Source: an uncultured Collinsella sp. (GTDB lineage Bacteria > Actinomycetota > Coriobacteriia > Coriobacteriales > Coriobacteriaceae). Taken from it: a stretch of 38,440 bases of DNA. The notes beneath the pieces were generated by a model. It searched no databases, had not been told where the DNA came from, and was given only the letters and a program-made list of their open reading frames with translations. Made by a program: the position numbers and the translations under genes. Position 1 is the stretch's first letter, and every line of letters starts with the position of its first letter. The DNA is taken from the NCBI GenBank assembly GCA_959026535.1, contig CAUFMB010000019.1, positions 1 through 38,440 of the forward strand. Reading direction: 5' to 3'. Positions 1 to 7,951 of the stretch are shown here, piece by piece.

Positions 1-216
1 AGCCGATTGTTAGACGAACTTTTTAGTACGAAGGAGCCGTCTAGTAAATATTTATTCCACATTTTTATTTAGCGTGTGGATTAACTACTGCCAAAAAAGC
101 AAAGCCAGCCGTCCGAGCTACCATCTACGGCTGAACAGGTGCTGAATACTCGCGATTTTGCACATCGCAACCAGGGGGACCCGTCCAAAGAGCGTCAAAT
201 ACAGCGGAGGAACGCC
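1..216. other. Gene-free left edge
   Basis: I see no convincing coding frame, RNA gene or terminator here. It is more AT-rich than the gene blocks and lies downstream of the leftward XRE gene. It may hold the end of that transcript. Confidence 0.5.
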
Positions 217-435
217 CTATTCAATACCCTCGAGAAGCTCTGACACCGTCATGCCGAGTGCGGGCGCGATCTTAAATAGAACCTTGAGCGTGAAATTTGC
301 CGTTCCATCTTCGATTCGGTCGAGGTAGGGTCGGCTGATTCCTGTCGCCACACAAAAATCAACCTTGGAGATACCAAGGTCCCTGCGTGTCTCTTCGACC
401 CGCCTGCCAAGAATCTGTTTCGCACGTTCGTCCAT
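217..435 (-). CDS. XRE-family HTH transcriptional regulator (72 aa)
   Basis: This is a single-domain Cro/C1-type DNA-binding protein. Residues about 8-68 form the usual five-helix fold. The second and third helices carry the text KVDFCVATGISRPYLDRIE, and the protein ends with the typical hydrophobic GMTVSELLEG segment. Nothing else is attached, so it probably acts as a small dimeric repressor. It starts 76 bp from the divergent 129-aa gene, and a perfect 24-bp palindrome lies between the two starts, so autoregulation and control of the neighbour are likely (inference). No strong ribosome-binding site precedes the ATG. Small XRE proteins also serve as antitoxins or phage repressors, but no toxin or phage gene is visible nearby. 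Confidence 0.85.
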   Translation of the reverse strand: MDERAKQILGRRVEETRRDLGISKVDFCVATGISRPYLDRIEDGTANFTLKVLFKIAPALGMTVSELLEGIE

Positions 436-464
436 GCAGCCGAGTTTGAAATGGAGCCGAACAT

Positions 465-488
465 AAACGTAAACTATAGTTTACGTTT
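465..488. promoter_or_regulatory. Perfect 24-bp palindromic operator
   Basis: The two halves (AAACGTAAACTA and its exact reverse complement) meet with no spacer in the XRE/129-aa intergenic region. The centre contains TATAGT on one strand and ACTATA on the other, so a -10 element may lie inside the site. Binding by the adjacent XRE protein is inference. Confidence 0.7.
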
Positions 489-511
489 TCCCGAATACAC
501 AGGAGTTTTCT

Positions 512-901
512 ATGTCGGGTTCTTCGGTCCGCATGCACCGAGCCACGCTTCGCACAAACAGCGCACCGCCCAAGCTCGTCGTCGTTGAAGCAGAATGCCT
601 TTCGCCCGATGAGCGCACAGCATTTGCATTGCTATCAAGTCGCGTCGTCGCCGTTCTGGTCCCTTGCCCGGCGCAAGGTGAACTTGCCATTCAATGCCAA
701 ACGCACGGCTGCTCGCTCAATCAGGTTGCCGTAATCGCAACCAGCCAACGCGGCCTGCCGCTCCTTTTAGAAGCCGGCATAGCACTCGCCCTTCGCGGCG
801 CCGGATACGAAAACGAGGCCGCCGCCGATGTAGTCTTTCAACCACGATCGAGCGGCGGCCTCGCAGCAGCCATTGAATATGCGTGCAGGCTCGTTGCCTA
901 A
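512..901 (+). CDS. Small protein resembling the C-terminal lobe of Cof-type HAD phosphatases (129 aa)
   Basis: I do not recognise a named family. Residues about 66-127 follow the pattern of the last strand and helices of Cof/HAD IIB hydrolases: a strand (QVAVIA), a loop, LPLLLEAGIALALRGA, then AAADVVFQ and a GGLAAAIEYA helix. In real HAD enzymes the loop after the strand is GDxxND; here it reads ATSQRG (residues 76-81), so the metal-binding acidic residues are missing. The N-terminal nucleophile motif DxDGT is absent too. It therefore looks like a non-catalytic HAD-fold remnant or binding protein. AGGAG seven bases before the ATG supports the start. It is divergent from the XRE gene across the palindrome and convergent with the DUF1648 gene. 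Confidence 0.55.
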   Translation: MSGSSVRMHRATLRTNSAPPKLVVVEAECLSPDERTAFALLSSRVVAVLVPCPAQGELAIQCQTHGCSLNQVAVIATSQRGLPLLLEAGIALALRGAGYENEAAADVVFQPRSSGGLAAAIEYACRLVA

Positions 902-910
902 AAGGACAAG

Positions 911-1294
911 CTAGAAACCAAAACCAAAGCCCGTTCCGGTAATCGCCGAGTACATAAAGTAAACGTTGATCACGTTGAGGAACACACCCGTGATGCAACC
1001 GTTGCGCAGGTAGCGTTCGCACACGATGCGCGCCATGGCGGCGGAGTCATCATTGTTTTTGGCTTGACGTCCCGCCGTAAAGTATGTCGCCACGCTCAGC
1101 AGCAGGTTGAGCACCGGTAGCGCCAGCAGCTCGTAGCTCTTGCCCCATCGCGTCACCTCGCCGGCTGCGTTAAACTTCGTTGCCACCTCGGGGCCAATGT
1201 TGGGGATTACAAACGCTGCGACCACCAGCGGAAGCACCGCAAGCACCAGCAGTGCGATGCCCATGTAGCCGGCTTTTTTGCCATATTTGAACAT
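911..1294 (-). CDS. DUF1648-type integral membrane protein (127 aa)
   Basis: This is a small membrane protein with about three hydrophobic helices (residues roughly 9-31, 55-75 and 98-120). Between helices one and two is the DUF1648 signature: a Pro, a run to KFNAAGEVTRWG, then a return to membrane. DUF1648 occurs in SdpI-like immunity and signal-transduction proteins, but the domain alone does not give a function. The C-terminus is unusually Gly/Phe-rich (GTGFGFGF). It starts 11 bp after the ychF stop on the same strand, with AAGGACG ahead of the ATG, so it is probably co-transcribed with ychF. It ends 9 bp from the convergent 129-aa gene. Confidence 0.75.
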   Translation of the reverse strand: MFKYGKKAGYMGIALLVLAVLPLVVAAFVIPNIGPEVATKFNAAGEVTRWGKSYELLALPVLNLLLSVATYFTAGRQAKNNDDSAAMARIVCERYLRNGCITGVFLNVINVYFMYSAITGTGFGFGF

Positions 1295-1305
1295 ATGCGT
1301 CGTCC

Positions 1306-2382
1306 TTACACGTTAAAGCGGAAGTGCACGACGTCGCCATCGGCCATGACATAGTCCTTGCCCTCAATACGCAACTTGCCGGCGGCCTTGGCGCCCTGCT
1401 CGCCGCCGAGCTCGATGTAGTCGTCGTAGCCAATGACCTCGGCCTTAATAAAGCCGCGCTCAAAGTCGGTGTGGATGACGCCGGCAGCCTGCGGGGCGGT
1501 CGCGCCCTGACGCACCGTCCAGGCCTTGACCTCCATCTCGCCGGCCGTAAAGAACGACTGCAGGCCGAGCAGCTTGTAGGCAGCCTGAGCGAGCACGTCC
1601 AGGCCGGGCTGCTCCAGGCCCAGGCTCTCCAGGTAGTCGGCGGCGTCCTCGGGATCGAGCTCGGAAAGCTCGGCCTCGATCTTGGCGCAGATGGGCAGCG
1701 GCTTGACACCATCGATGGGCGCCAGATCGTCGTTGAGCATATCCTCGTCCACGTTGGCCACATACAGGATGGGCTTCATGGTGAGCAGGAACAGGCCCTT
1801 GGCGGCGGCACGCTCCTCATCGGTCATCTCCATGGATGCGGCGCGCTTGCCCTCGTTGAGCCAGGCAAGCAGGCGCTTAGCGACCTCGAACTTGGGCATG
1901 AGCTCCTTGTCGCGCTTGGCCTCCTTCTCGAGCTTGGGCAGCTGCTTCTCGAGCGTGCCCATGTCGGCCAGGATGAGCTCGGTCATGATGGTGTCGGCAT
2001 CGCCGGCGGGATCGACGAACTCGCCCGTGCGGCCCACCTCACGCATGACGTTGGGGTCCTTAAAGTAGCGCACGACCTCGCAGATGGCATCGGTCTCGCG
2101 GATGTTTGCCAAGAACTGGTTGCCCAGGCCCTCGCCCTCGTTAGCGCCCTTCACCAGACCTGCAATGTCGACAAACTCGACCGTCGCCGGCACAATGCGA
2201 CCGGGGTTGACGATGTCGGCAAGCTTTTGCAGGCGGCTATCGGGCACATCGACGATACCCACGTTGGGGTCGATCGTGGCAAACGGGTAGTTGGCGGCAA
2301 GGCCGGTCTTTTTGGTAAGCGCGGTGAACAGCGTCGACTTGCCCACGTTGGGCAGGCCCACGATACCGATGGAAAGGGACAC
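1306..2382 (-). CDS. ychF: Redox-regulated ATPase YchF (Obg-family, 358 aa)
   Basis: YchF is a universally conserved, ribosome-associated Obg-family NTPase that prefers ATP to GTP. The G1 loop GLPNVGKST is near the N-terminus, followed by DIAGLVKGA (G3), a central helical coiled-coil region, and a C-terminal TGS-like domain ending with the family motif DYVMADGDVVHFRFNV. I chose a GTG start because AAAGGAG lies five bases upstream and the protein then begins MSLSIGIVGLPNVG, as the family does. The open frame runs further upstream, and an ATG at 2418 is a weaker alternative with an odd N-terminus. The length matches the roughly 360-aa family. Confidence 0.95.
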   Translation of the reverse strand: MSLSIGIVGLPNVGKSTLFTALTKKTGLAANYPFATIDPNVGIVDVPDSRLQKLADIVNPGRIVPATVEFVDIAGLVKGANEGEGLGNQFLANIRETDAICEVVRYFKDPNVMREVGRTGEFVDPAGDADTIMTELILADMGTLEKQLPKLEKEAKRDKELMPKFEVAKRLLAWLNEGKRAASMEMTDEERAAAKGLFLLTMKPILYVANVDEDMLNDDLAPIDGVKPLPICAKIEAELSELDPEDAADYLESLGLEQPGLDVLAQAAYKLLGLQSFFTAGEMEVKAWTVRQGATAPQAAGVIHTDFERGFIKAEVIGYDDYIELGGEQGAKAAGKLRIEGKDYVMADGDVVHFRFNV

Positions 2383-2425
2383 GACAGCTCCTTTTGGTAC
2401 AGGTACTTCAAACTTCATAAGTATA

Positions 2426-2469
2426 GCGCCGCCGCAGCATCCGGGCGAATCCGGACACCGCGGCGGCGC
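2426..2469 (-). terminator. GC-rich hairpin between the glucosidase gene and ychF
   Basis: A 10-bp perfect GC stem (2426-2435 with 2460-2469) encloses a smaller CCGG/CCGG pairing. It lies just downstream of the leftward 6-phospho-glucosidase. The leftward strand then reads TATACTT rather than a U-run, so it may be a weak terminator that overlaps a -10-like element for ychF. Confidence 0.45.
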
Positions 2470-2509
2470 AAATGAAGCAGAGATGCGTAAGAGTTCGAGA
2501 CAGTAGTCC

Positions 2510-3853
2510 TTACTTAAGCTCGGGCCAGAAATCCTTGTTGGCCTCGATGAGCTCGTCCAGAATCTGCTTAGCAACGCTTGCCGAAGGAATGGTCTTGGAG
2601 AGCGTGAGTGCCTGCCAGAGCTTCTGGTAGCTGCCCTCGACCCAAGCCTGGACAACGAGCTTCTCGACGGAAACCTGCTGCTCCATCAGGCCCTTCTGGA
2701 ACTGCGGAATCGGGCCCTGGCAGATCTTCTCAAAGCCGTTGGAACCGACGATGCAAGGCACCTCGACCATGGCCGTCGGGTCGAAGTTGGGCACAGCGCC
2801 ATCGTTGGGGACGATCAGCAGGAAGCGCTCGAGCGTGTTCTCGGCCAGTGCGCAGGCAAGGTCGACGATGTAGTTGGCGTGTACGTCGGGCTCAAAGCCG
2901 CCGTCCTTGGCAGTACCCTTGGCGATGATGTCGCGGCAAGCGCCAAAGACCTTCTTCTCGCGGCCGTCCATAACCTCATTGGCGCGAGTGTAGTTGGGGT
3001 CAGACGTCTCGACAACATAGTCCGGGTACAGGTAGTACTTGAGGTAGGTGTTGGGAATCGTCTCGGGATCGACAGCATAGACATCCTTGGCCTTGCCGAA
3101 GGTGTGAATCCAGCTCTCCTCGACGTGCTGCTCCTTACCGGCCTCGTGCTCAATGCCGTCCAAGTAGCCGTTCTTTGCCATGTGCTCCTTGATCTGCGGC
3201 ATGAGGTCGTTACCCTCCTTGTCGTAGATCTTGCTCCACCAACCAAAGTGGTTGAGGCCGTAGTAGCTATACTGCAGCTCGCGACGATCCTTGATGCCGC
3301 ACATACGGCTCATCTTATCCATGAGGTCGATCGGCATGTCGCAGATGTTGATGATGCGGCTGTTGGGGCGCAGCACACGGCAGGCCTCGGCAACAATAGC
3401 TGCGGGGTTGGAGTAGTTGAGCATCCAGGCGTTGGGGCTGTACTTCTCCATGTAGTCCAGGATCTCGATGACGCCGCCGATGGAGCGCATGCCGTAGGCG
3501 ATACCGCCGGCACCGCAGGTCTCTTGACCAACGCAGCCGTACTTGAGAGGAATCTTCTCGTCGAGCTCACGCATGGCGTACAGGCCGACGCGGATGTGAG
3601 CGAGGACGAAGTCAGTACCGGTAAAAGCGGTCTCGGGGTCAGTGGTGTAGTTGAACTCAACCTCGGGAGCGTTCTCGTGGAAGTAGATCTCGCACGCCTT
3701 GGCAACGATCTCCTGGCGCTCGGCGTTGTTGTCATAGAAGGTCACCTTGTTGACCGGGAAGCGGTCGCGCTCCTCGAGCAGCATCAGGGCAATGCCCGGG
3801 GTAAAGGTGGAGCCACCGCCGGCAATGGTCACGGCATAGTTTTTCTTGGACAT
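2510..3853 (-). CDS. 6-phospho-alpha-glucosidase, glycoside hydrolase family 4 (447 aa)
   Basis: GH4 enzymes cleave phosphorylated disaccharides made by the PTS, using NAD+ and a divalent metal in a redox-assisted elimination mechanism. The NAD-binding loop AGGGSTFTPG is at residues 11-20. Residues 171-174 are CDMP, the signature of the alpha-glucoside (GlvA/MalH) branch; beta-specific members have CN(V/I)P. Cys171 and His202 (in the NHFGWW segment) match the known metal ligands. The length of 447 aa is usual. AGGAGG lies seven bases before the ATG. It follows the EIICB gene on the same strand with 155 bp between them, so it is almost certainly in the alpha-glucoside import operon. Likely substrates are maltose-6-phosphate and isomers such as trehalulose- or palatinose-6-phosphate (inference). 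Confidence 0.93.
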   Translation of the reverse strand: MSKKNYAVTIAGGGSTFTPGIALMLLEERDRFPVNKVTFYDNNAERQEIVAKACEIYFHENAPEVEFNYTTDPETAFTGTDFVLAHIRVGLYAMRELDEKIPLKYGCVGQETCGAGGIAYGMRSIGGVIEILDYMEKYSPNAWMLNYSNPAAIVAEACRVLRPNSRIINICDMPIDLMDKMSRMCGIKDRRELQYSYYGLNHFGWWSKIYDKEGNDLMPQIKEHMAKNGYLDGIEHEAGKEQHVEESWIHTFGKAKDVYAVDPETIPNTYLKYYLYPDYVVETSDPNYTRANEVMDGREKKVFGACRDIIAKGTAKDGGFEPDVHANYIVDLACALAENTLERFLLIVPNDGAVPNFDPTAMVEVPCIVGSNGFEKICQGPIPQFQKGLMEQQVSVEKLVVQAWVEGSYQKLWQALTLSKTIPSASVAKQILDELIEANKDFWPELK

Positions 3854-4008
3854 GATGTCCTCCTCATTCTGGCCGCTTGCTCAATCCATCCCCGCACGCG
3901 GCCTGTACGGTTTGGAATTGTTACCTAGAAGTGGAGTTTTTTATCTCTAGAATCGGCCTTGCGGTGCATACCGGCTCTGCAAGGCCGATTGTTTCGATGG
4001 ACGATGGT

Positions 4009-5615
4009 TTACAGAAGACTCTCGAACTTCAGAAGACTCTCGAACTTCTCGCGAACCTGCGGAACGGTAAGGCCGATGATGACCTGGATTGACTGACCTT
4101 GGACCACCAAGCCATGCGTACCGATCGCCTTGAAGGAAGCCTCGGGTGCAACGACGCTCTTGTCCTTGACGTTAACGCGCAGACGGGTAGCGCAGTTAGT
4201 TACATCGATGATGTTATCCGCGCCACCGAGTAGATCAAGGATGTTCTCGGCAAGCACCAAGCGCTCATCATCTTTACTCTGGGCGACCGATTTGCCAGCA
4301 GCACCGCCCTGCTTTTGCTTGTAGTCGGCTTGGACTTGAGCTCGACCTCAACATCGTCATCCTCGCGACCGGGGGTCTTAAAGTCGAACTTGACGATCAG
4401 GAAACGGAAGACCACGACCCAAAGAGCGGTAAAGCACAGACCGACAAGGATGGAGATGGCGTACTGCAGACCATGTGCGGCCCAAAGGGGCAGCCAGTCC
4501 CACGAGAGCATCGAGATGATGCCGCCGTCGAAGATGCCCACGACGCCAAGGAGGTTTTGAGCCATGCAGCCAAGCGCTCCGAGCACGCAGTGGACGACGA
4601 ACAGGCCAGGCGCGATGAACAGGAAGGTGAAGTCAAGCGGCTCGGTAATACCGCAAAGCATAGCGGTAAGGGTGACCGGGATCAGCAGAGCCTTGACGCG
4701 CTGCTTGCGCTCGGGTTTGGCGGTCATATAAAACGCAATGGCGACGCCAAGCGAGCCGAAGACCTTAGTCCAACCAGGGCAGGTATAGGCAGCCCAGGGT
4801 GCGGCATCCTTAAGAGCAATGCTCGGATCGGCAGCCAGTTGGGGCAGGATGTTAGCCCAAGCGGCAAAAATGCCGCCATTGACCGCCGCGTTGTCGTAAT
4901 AGAACGGCGTATAGATAAAGTGGTGAAGGCCTGTAGGAATCAGCACGCGCTCGAAGAAAGCAAAGACGCCAACGCCGAACGTACCGGCGGAAAGGATGAA
5001 TCCCTGGAAGGCGGAGATAGCAGCCTGAACATGCGGCCACACCAGGCAGGCGATAAGAGCGACCGGAACCATAACGAAGAAACCGATCATATAGATGAAC
5101 ACGGAGCCCGAGAACACGCCCAGCCACTCAGGAAGTTCGGTGTCGAAGAACTTGTTATGCAGCATCGTGGCGATACCAGAGATAATGAGCGCGCCCATGA
5201 TGCCCATATCAAGCGTTTTGATGCTTGCGATAGTGGCAAGACCAGTACCGCTGCCCGCCTCGACAGAGTAGTCGACCCCAAAGACAGGGCCCCACTGCCC
5301 CAAGATTGTGCTAACAAAGTAGTTGAAGGTAAGGTAGATGGCCAAAGCCTCCATGCAGCAGCGAGCGTTCTGCTTGTTCGCGAGCGAGATTGGCAACGCT
5401 ACGCAAAACAGCAACGGCATCTGGTTAAAGAGCGTCCAACCACCCTGGAGCAGCACATTCCAGCAATCAAACCAAAGATGGCCCGCAGTGGCCATCTCGC
5501 CAAAGATCGCCTCGGTGGTAAACAACGTACCCAGGCCGACGACGATTCCGGAAAATGCGAAAAGAATTGCAGGCGTGTACATTGCACCGCCGAAACGTTG
5601 TATCTTTTGCATCAT
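4009..5615 (-). pseudogene. PTS alpha-glucoside permease EIICB, split by a frameshift
   Basis: The IIC part starts MMQKIQRFGGAMYTPAILFAF, like MalP/GlvC proteins, with a purine-rich AGAGAGGGGGA ahead of the ATG, and has about ten membrane segments. It reads in one frame to a stop at 4200. The IIB domain lies in the next frame (stop at 4009). It contains NCATRLRV, whose Cys is the phosphorylated residue. The switch is near 4326-4331: after KSK the IIC frame loses homology, while the other frame reads DYKQKQGGAAGKS and runs into IIB. A single missing base would explain it, probably a lost G in an AAGGCC context. The IIB C-terminus carries an exact 18-bp tandem duplication (KFESLL twice). No IIA domain is present; the EIIA gene at 33003-33500 could serve it. 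It is either a real pseudogene or a sequence error. Confidence 0.85.
4012..4047. repeat. Exact 18-bp tandem duplication at the 3' end of the IIB domain
   Basis: CAGAAGACTCTCGAACTT occurs twice in a row (4012-4029 and 4030-4047). It stays in frame and adds a second KFESLL to the end of the IIB domain. Confidence 0.95.
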
Positions 5616-5752
5616 GACGGGGAATCCCCCTCTCTTCATTCGGAGCGACTGCGGTTTTGGCTTCACTCGAGACCGCAGACGCGCCGTTTGCGTGTACCTC
5701 GTGCAATAGGACGGGTGGGCCCGCTTCCCTGACTTCTTGCGCTTCTATTTTT

Positions 5753-5776
5753 ATCATATCACTTATCTAGACAAGT
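5753..5776 (-). promoter_or_regulatory. Operator-like palindrome and -10 for the PTS operon
   Basis: ACTTATCTAGACAAGT (5761-5776) is a 16-bp palindrome with one mismatched pair. Directly downstream on the minus strand is TATGAT (5758-5753), a good -10. The position between -35 and -10 suits repression. Its TCTAGA core is shared with the site at 5893, so the adjacent GntR/UTRA protein is the likely ligand-controlled repressor (inference). Confidence 0.6.
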
Positions 5777-5892
5777 TAGCATAAATACAACGGTCGATAA
5801 ACGGTTGATTATTGGCCGTAAACGGTATATGTCCAGTATTCTCGCCTGTTAAATCTGACATAGTTGATGGCTGCATTTCAATTTTCTTTTCT

Positions 5893-5908
5893 ACTTGTCT
5901 AGATGTGC
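5893..5908 (+). promoter_or_regulatory. Second GntR-type operator half-palindrome
   Basis: ACTTGTCTAGATGTGC keeps the left half of the motif at 5761 (ACTTRTCTAGA) but has a degenerate right half. It sits just upstream of the -35 of the dehydrogenase promoter. Confidence 0.45.
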
Positions 5909-5937
5909 TTGTCTATATCTATAGACATGCCTATACT
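5909..5937 (+). promoter_or_regulatory. Sigma70-type promoter with embedded operator
   Basis: TTGTCT (5909-5914), a 17-bp spacer and TATACT (5932-5937) form a good promoter for the dehydrogenase. TGTCTATA-TC-TATAGACA (5910-5927), a perfect 8-bp inverted repeat with a 2-bp spacer, covers the -35 and most of the spacer, a classic repressor position. Confidence 0.65.
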
Positions 5938-5973
5938 TCATTACAACATTCACCGCCACGTTAAGGAGTCACC

Positions 5974-6999
5974 ATGAAAAGCGCGGTCTTCTATGGAAAG
6001 CACGACCTCAGAGTCGAGGAATCGGCAAAGCCGGCCGTGGGCAGGCGCGACGTTCTGATCAACGTCAAAGCTTGCGGCGTCTGCGGCACCGACGTGCATA
6101 TCTATGAAGGCGACAAGGGTGCGGCCGACGTTACCCCGCCCACGATCCTTGGTCATGAGTTTGCGGGCGTTGTCGAGGCCGTGGGCAGCGATGTCACCGG
6201 CTTTAAACCGGGCGATCGCGTGTGCATCGACCCAAACCATCCCTGCGGCTGCTGCGAACCCTGCCGCGACGGAATCAACCACTACTGCGAGCATATGACC
6301 GGTTACGGCACCACCGTTAACGGCGGCTTTGCCGAGTACTGCTCCGTCGATATGCAGCAAGTCTACAAGTTGGGCGATCACACCAGCTTCGAGCAGGGCG
6401 CCATGACCGAGCCCGTCGCCTGCTGCCTGCACGGCATCGATATGTGCAACATCAAGCCCGGCAGCACAGTTGTCGTTATCGGCGGCGGCATGATCGGTCT
6501 GCTCATGATGCAGCTTGCTAAAAACGCCGGCGCCACCAAGGTTGTCTTGCTCGAGCCTGTCGAAGGCAAGCGCGAGGTTGCGCTCAAACTCGGCGCCGAC
6601 CTGGCAATTGATTCCATCCACGAGGACGTCCCGGCCCGCCTGAAGCAGGAGGGCGTCGGCAACGTCGATGTCGTTATCGAGTGTGTTGGCAAGCCCGTCA
6701 CCATCGAGCAGGCCATCCAGATCGCCGGCCACAAGGCTACGGTCATGATGTTCGGCCTCACCAAGCCCGATGAGACAATCACCGTCAAGCCCTTCGAGGT
6801 CTTCCAGAAGGAGCTTGTGCTTACTTCGTCCTACATTAACCCTTATACGCAGCGTCGTGCGCTCGAGCTCATCGACTCTGGCAGGCTCGACGTATCCTCG
6901 ATGGTCGCCAAGGTGGCTTCCCTCGACGAACTCGGCGCCATCCTGTCAGACCCAGCTCTGCGTGCCATGGGTAAATATATAATCGACCCCAGCAAGTAA
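5974..6999 (+). CDS. Zinc-dependent medium-chain alcohol/polyol dehydrogenase (341 aa)
   Basis: This is a member of the MDR superfamily near sorbitol dehydrogenase, L-threonine 3-dehydrogenase and sugar-phosphate dehydrogenases. The catalytic zinc site is Cys37 (CGVCGTD), His61 and Glu62 (GHE). The structural zinc site is Cys91, Cys94, Cys97 and Cys105. A GroES-like N-terminal half is followed by a Rossmann domain with the GGGMIGLL loop at about residues 168-175. A strong AAGGAG precedes the ATG. It is divergent from the alpha-glucoside PTS operon, shares its operator region and is followed by gntR, so it probably acts on a product of the imported sugar. The exact substrate cannot be read from the sequence. 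Confidence 0.88.
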   Translation: MKSAVFYGKHDLRVEESAKPAVGRRDVLINVKACGVCGTDVHIYEGDKGAADVTPPTILGHEFAGVVEAVGSDVTGFKPGDRVCIDPNHPCGCCEPCRDGINHYCEHMTGYGTTVNGGFAEYCSVDMQQVYKLGDHTSFEQGAMTEPVACCLHGIDMCNIKPGSTVVVIGGGMIGLLMMQLAKNAGATKVVLLEPVEGKREVALKLGADLAIDSIHEDVPARLKQEGVGNVDVVIECVGKPVTIEQAIQIAGHKATVMMFGLTKPDETITVKPFEVFQKELVLTSSYINPYTQRRALELIDSGRLDVSSMVAKVASLDELGAILSDPALRAMGKYIIDPSK

Positions 7000-7064
7000 A
7001 TCGATCGGCACCTGCGCGAGCGGTCCTCATCCACCGCTCGCGCACTCAGCTCTAGGAGACCGTC

Positions 7065-7820
7065 ATGGCGCGAGCCATCTTCCAAACTATTTACGACAAC
7101 GTGAAGCAGTCGATTGACGACGGCACATACGCCTATCAGAGTTATCTGCCTTCGGAGACTGAGCTCACGCAGCTGTTTGACTGTTCGCGCATGACGGTCC
7201 GTCGCGCCATCTCGATGCTTGCGGCAGATGGTTACGTGCTCCCCCAGCAAGGCAAAGGCATGCGCGTCATTCGCAACATCAGTGACGAGAAGAGTCGTGG
7301 TGGCGGCGGACTCGAGACCTTTAAGGAAATCGCGACCAGCCGAGGCTTTGAGCTCAAGACTGTCACCACCGTCTTTGAGCTCCTCATCTGTAGCAAGGCA
7401 CTCTCCGGGATTACCGGGTTTCCCGAAGGCTGTGAGCTCACACGCGCCAAACGCATTCGTTATGCAGACGGACATGCCGTGTGCTCCGACGACTCCTATT
7501 ACCTAAGCTCACAGGTACCGGGACTGACACCCGAGATTGTCAACGATTCGATTTATCGTTACCTCGAAGAAGACCTTGGCATTAAGATTGCCACGGGCAA
7601 ACGCGATGTAACGATTGAGCACCCCACGCCCGAAGATGCGCGCGTGCTCGATCTCGACGACTTTAACGCACTCGCCGTTATACGCGGGCAGACCTACAAC
7701 GCCGATGGCATCCTTATGGAATACACCGAGACAAAACAGGTCCCCGGGTTCTTTTTGCTCCATGAAACCGTGACGCGCAACGGTACCGGTCGAACCGGCC
7801 ACCAAAGCAGCATGAACTAA
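7065..7820 (+). CDS. GntR-family transcriptional regulator, HutC/UTRA type (251 aa)
   Basis: The N-terminal winged helix (about residues 3-68) has the family text LPSETELTQLFDCSRMTVRRAI, followed by LAADGYVLPQQGKGM. The C-terminal 150 residues are a UTRA ligand-binding domain of the kind that senses sugar phosphates in TreR and MalR/GlvR-type repressors. An AGGAG-type site precedes the ATG, 65 bp after the dehydrogenase stop, so the two form an operon. The three palindromes upstream of 5974 are its probable operators, which would repress both the PTS operon and its own operon until a sugar phosphate binds (inference). Confidence 0.88.
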   Translation: MARAIFQTIYDNVKQSIDDGTYAYQSYLPSETELTQLFDCSRMTVRRAISMLAADGYVLPQQGKGMRVIRNISDEKSRGGGGLETFKEIATSRGFELKTVTTVFELLICSKALSGITGFPEGCELTRAKRIRYADGHAVCSDDSYYLSSQVPGLTPEIVNDSIYRYLEEDLGIKIATGKRDVTIEHPTPEDARVLDLDDFNALAVIRGQTYNADGILMEYTETKQVPGFFLLHETVTRNGTGRTGHQSSMN

Positions 7821-7829
7821 CCATTTATT

Positions 7830-7901
7830 AGTTGCGGTGGAATAGTTCCTAGAATGGCCAGCTTAAGGGCAAAACAGGAACTATTCCACCGCAACTTTTT
7901 T
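7830..7901 (+). terminator. Long 21-bp-stem hairpin with U-tract downstream of gntR
   Basis: A perfect 21-bp stem (7830-7850 with 7876-7896) has a 25-nt loop and is followed on the plus strand by TTTTTT. It can terminate gntR transcription. The long perfect stem and large loop are more than a terminator needs, so it may be a repeat element used as one. Confidence 0.7.
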
Positions 7902-7932
7902 GGCCGGTGGGGCAGTACCTGTCCCACCGGCC
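7902..7932. repeat. REP-like hairpin with GGGACAGGTAC core
   Basis: A perfect 10-bp stem GGCCGGTGGG/CCCACCGGCC encloses an 11-nt loop. On the minus strand the loop reads ACAGGTACTGC. It abuts the gntR terminator hairpin and has no U-tract in either direction. The loop core resembles those of the hairpins at 10455 and 17795. Confidence 0.6.
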
Positions 7933-7951
7933 ATCATTTACGTTCTTTTAG

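Noticed and set aside
217..901. Toxin-antitoxin pair
   Set aside because: The genes are divergent rather than an operon, and the 129-aa protein resembles a HAD lobe, not a known toxin.
4320..4340. Programmed -1 frameshift joining IIC and IIB
   Set aside because: I see no slippery heptamer or following structure, and such recoding is not known in this family. A lost base is simpler.
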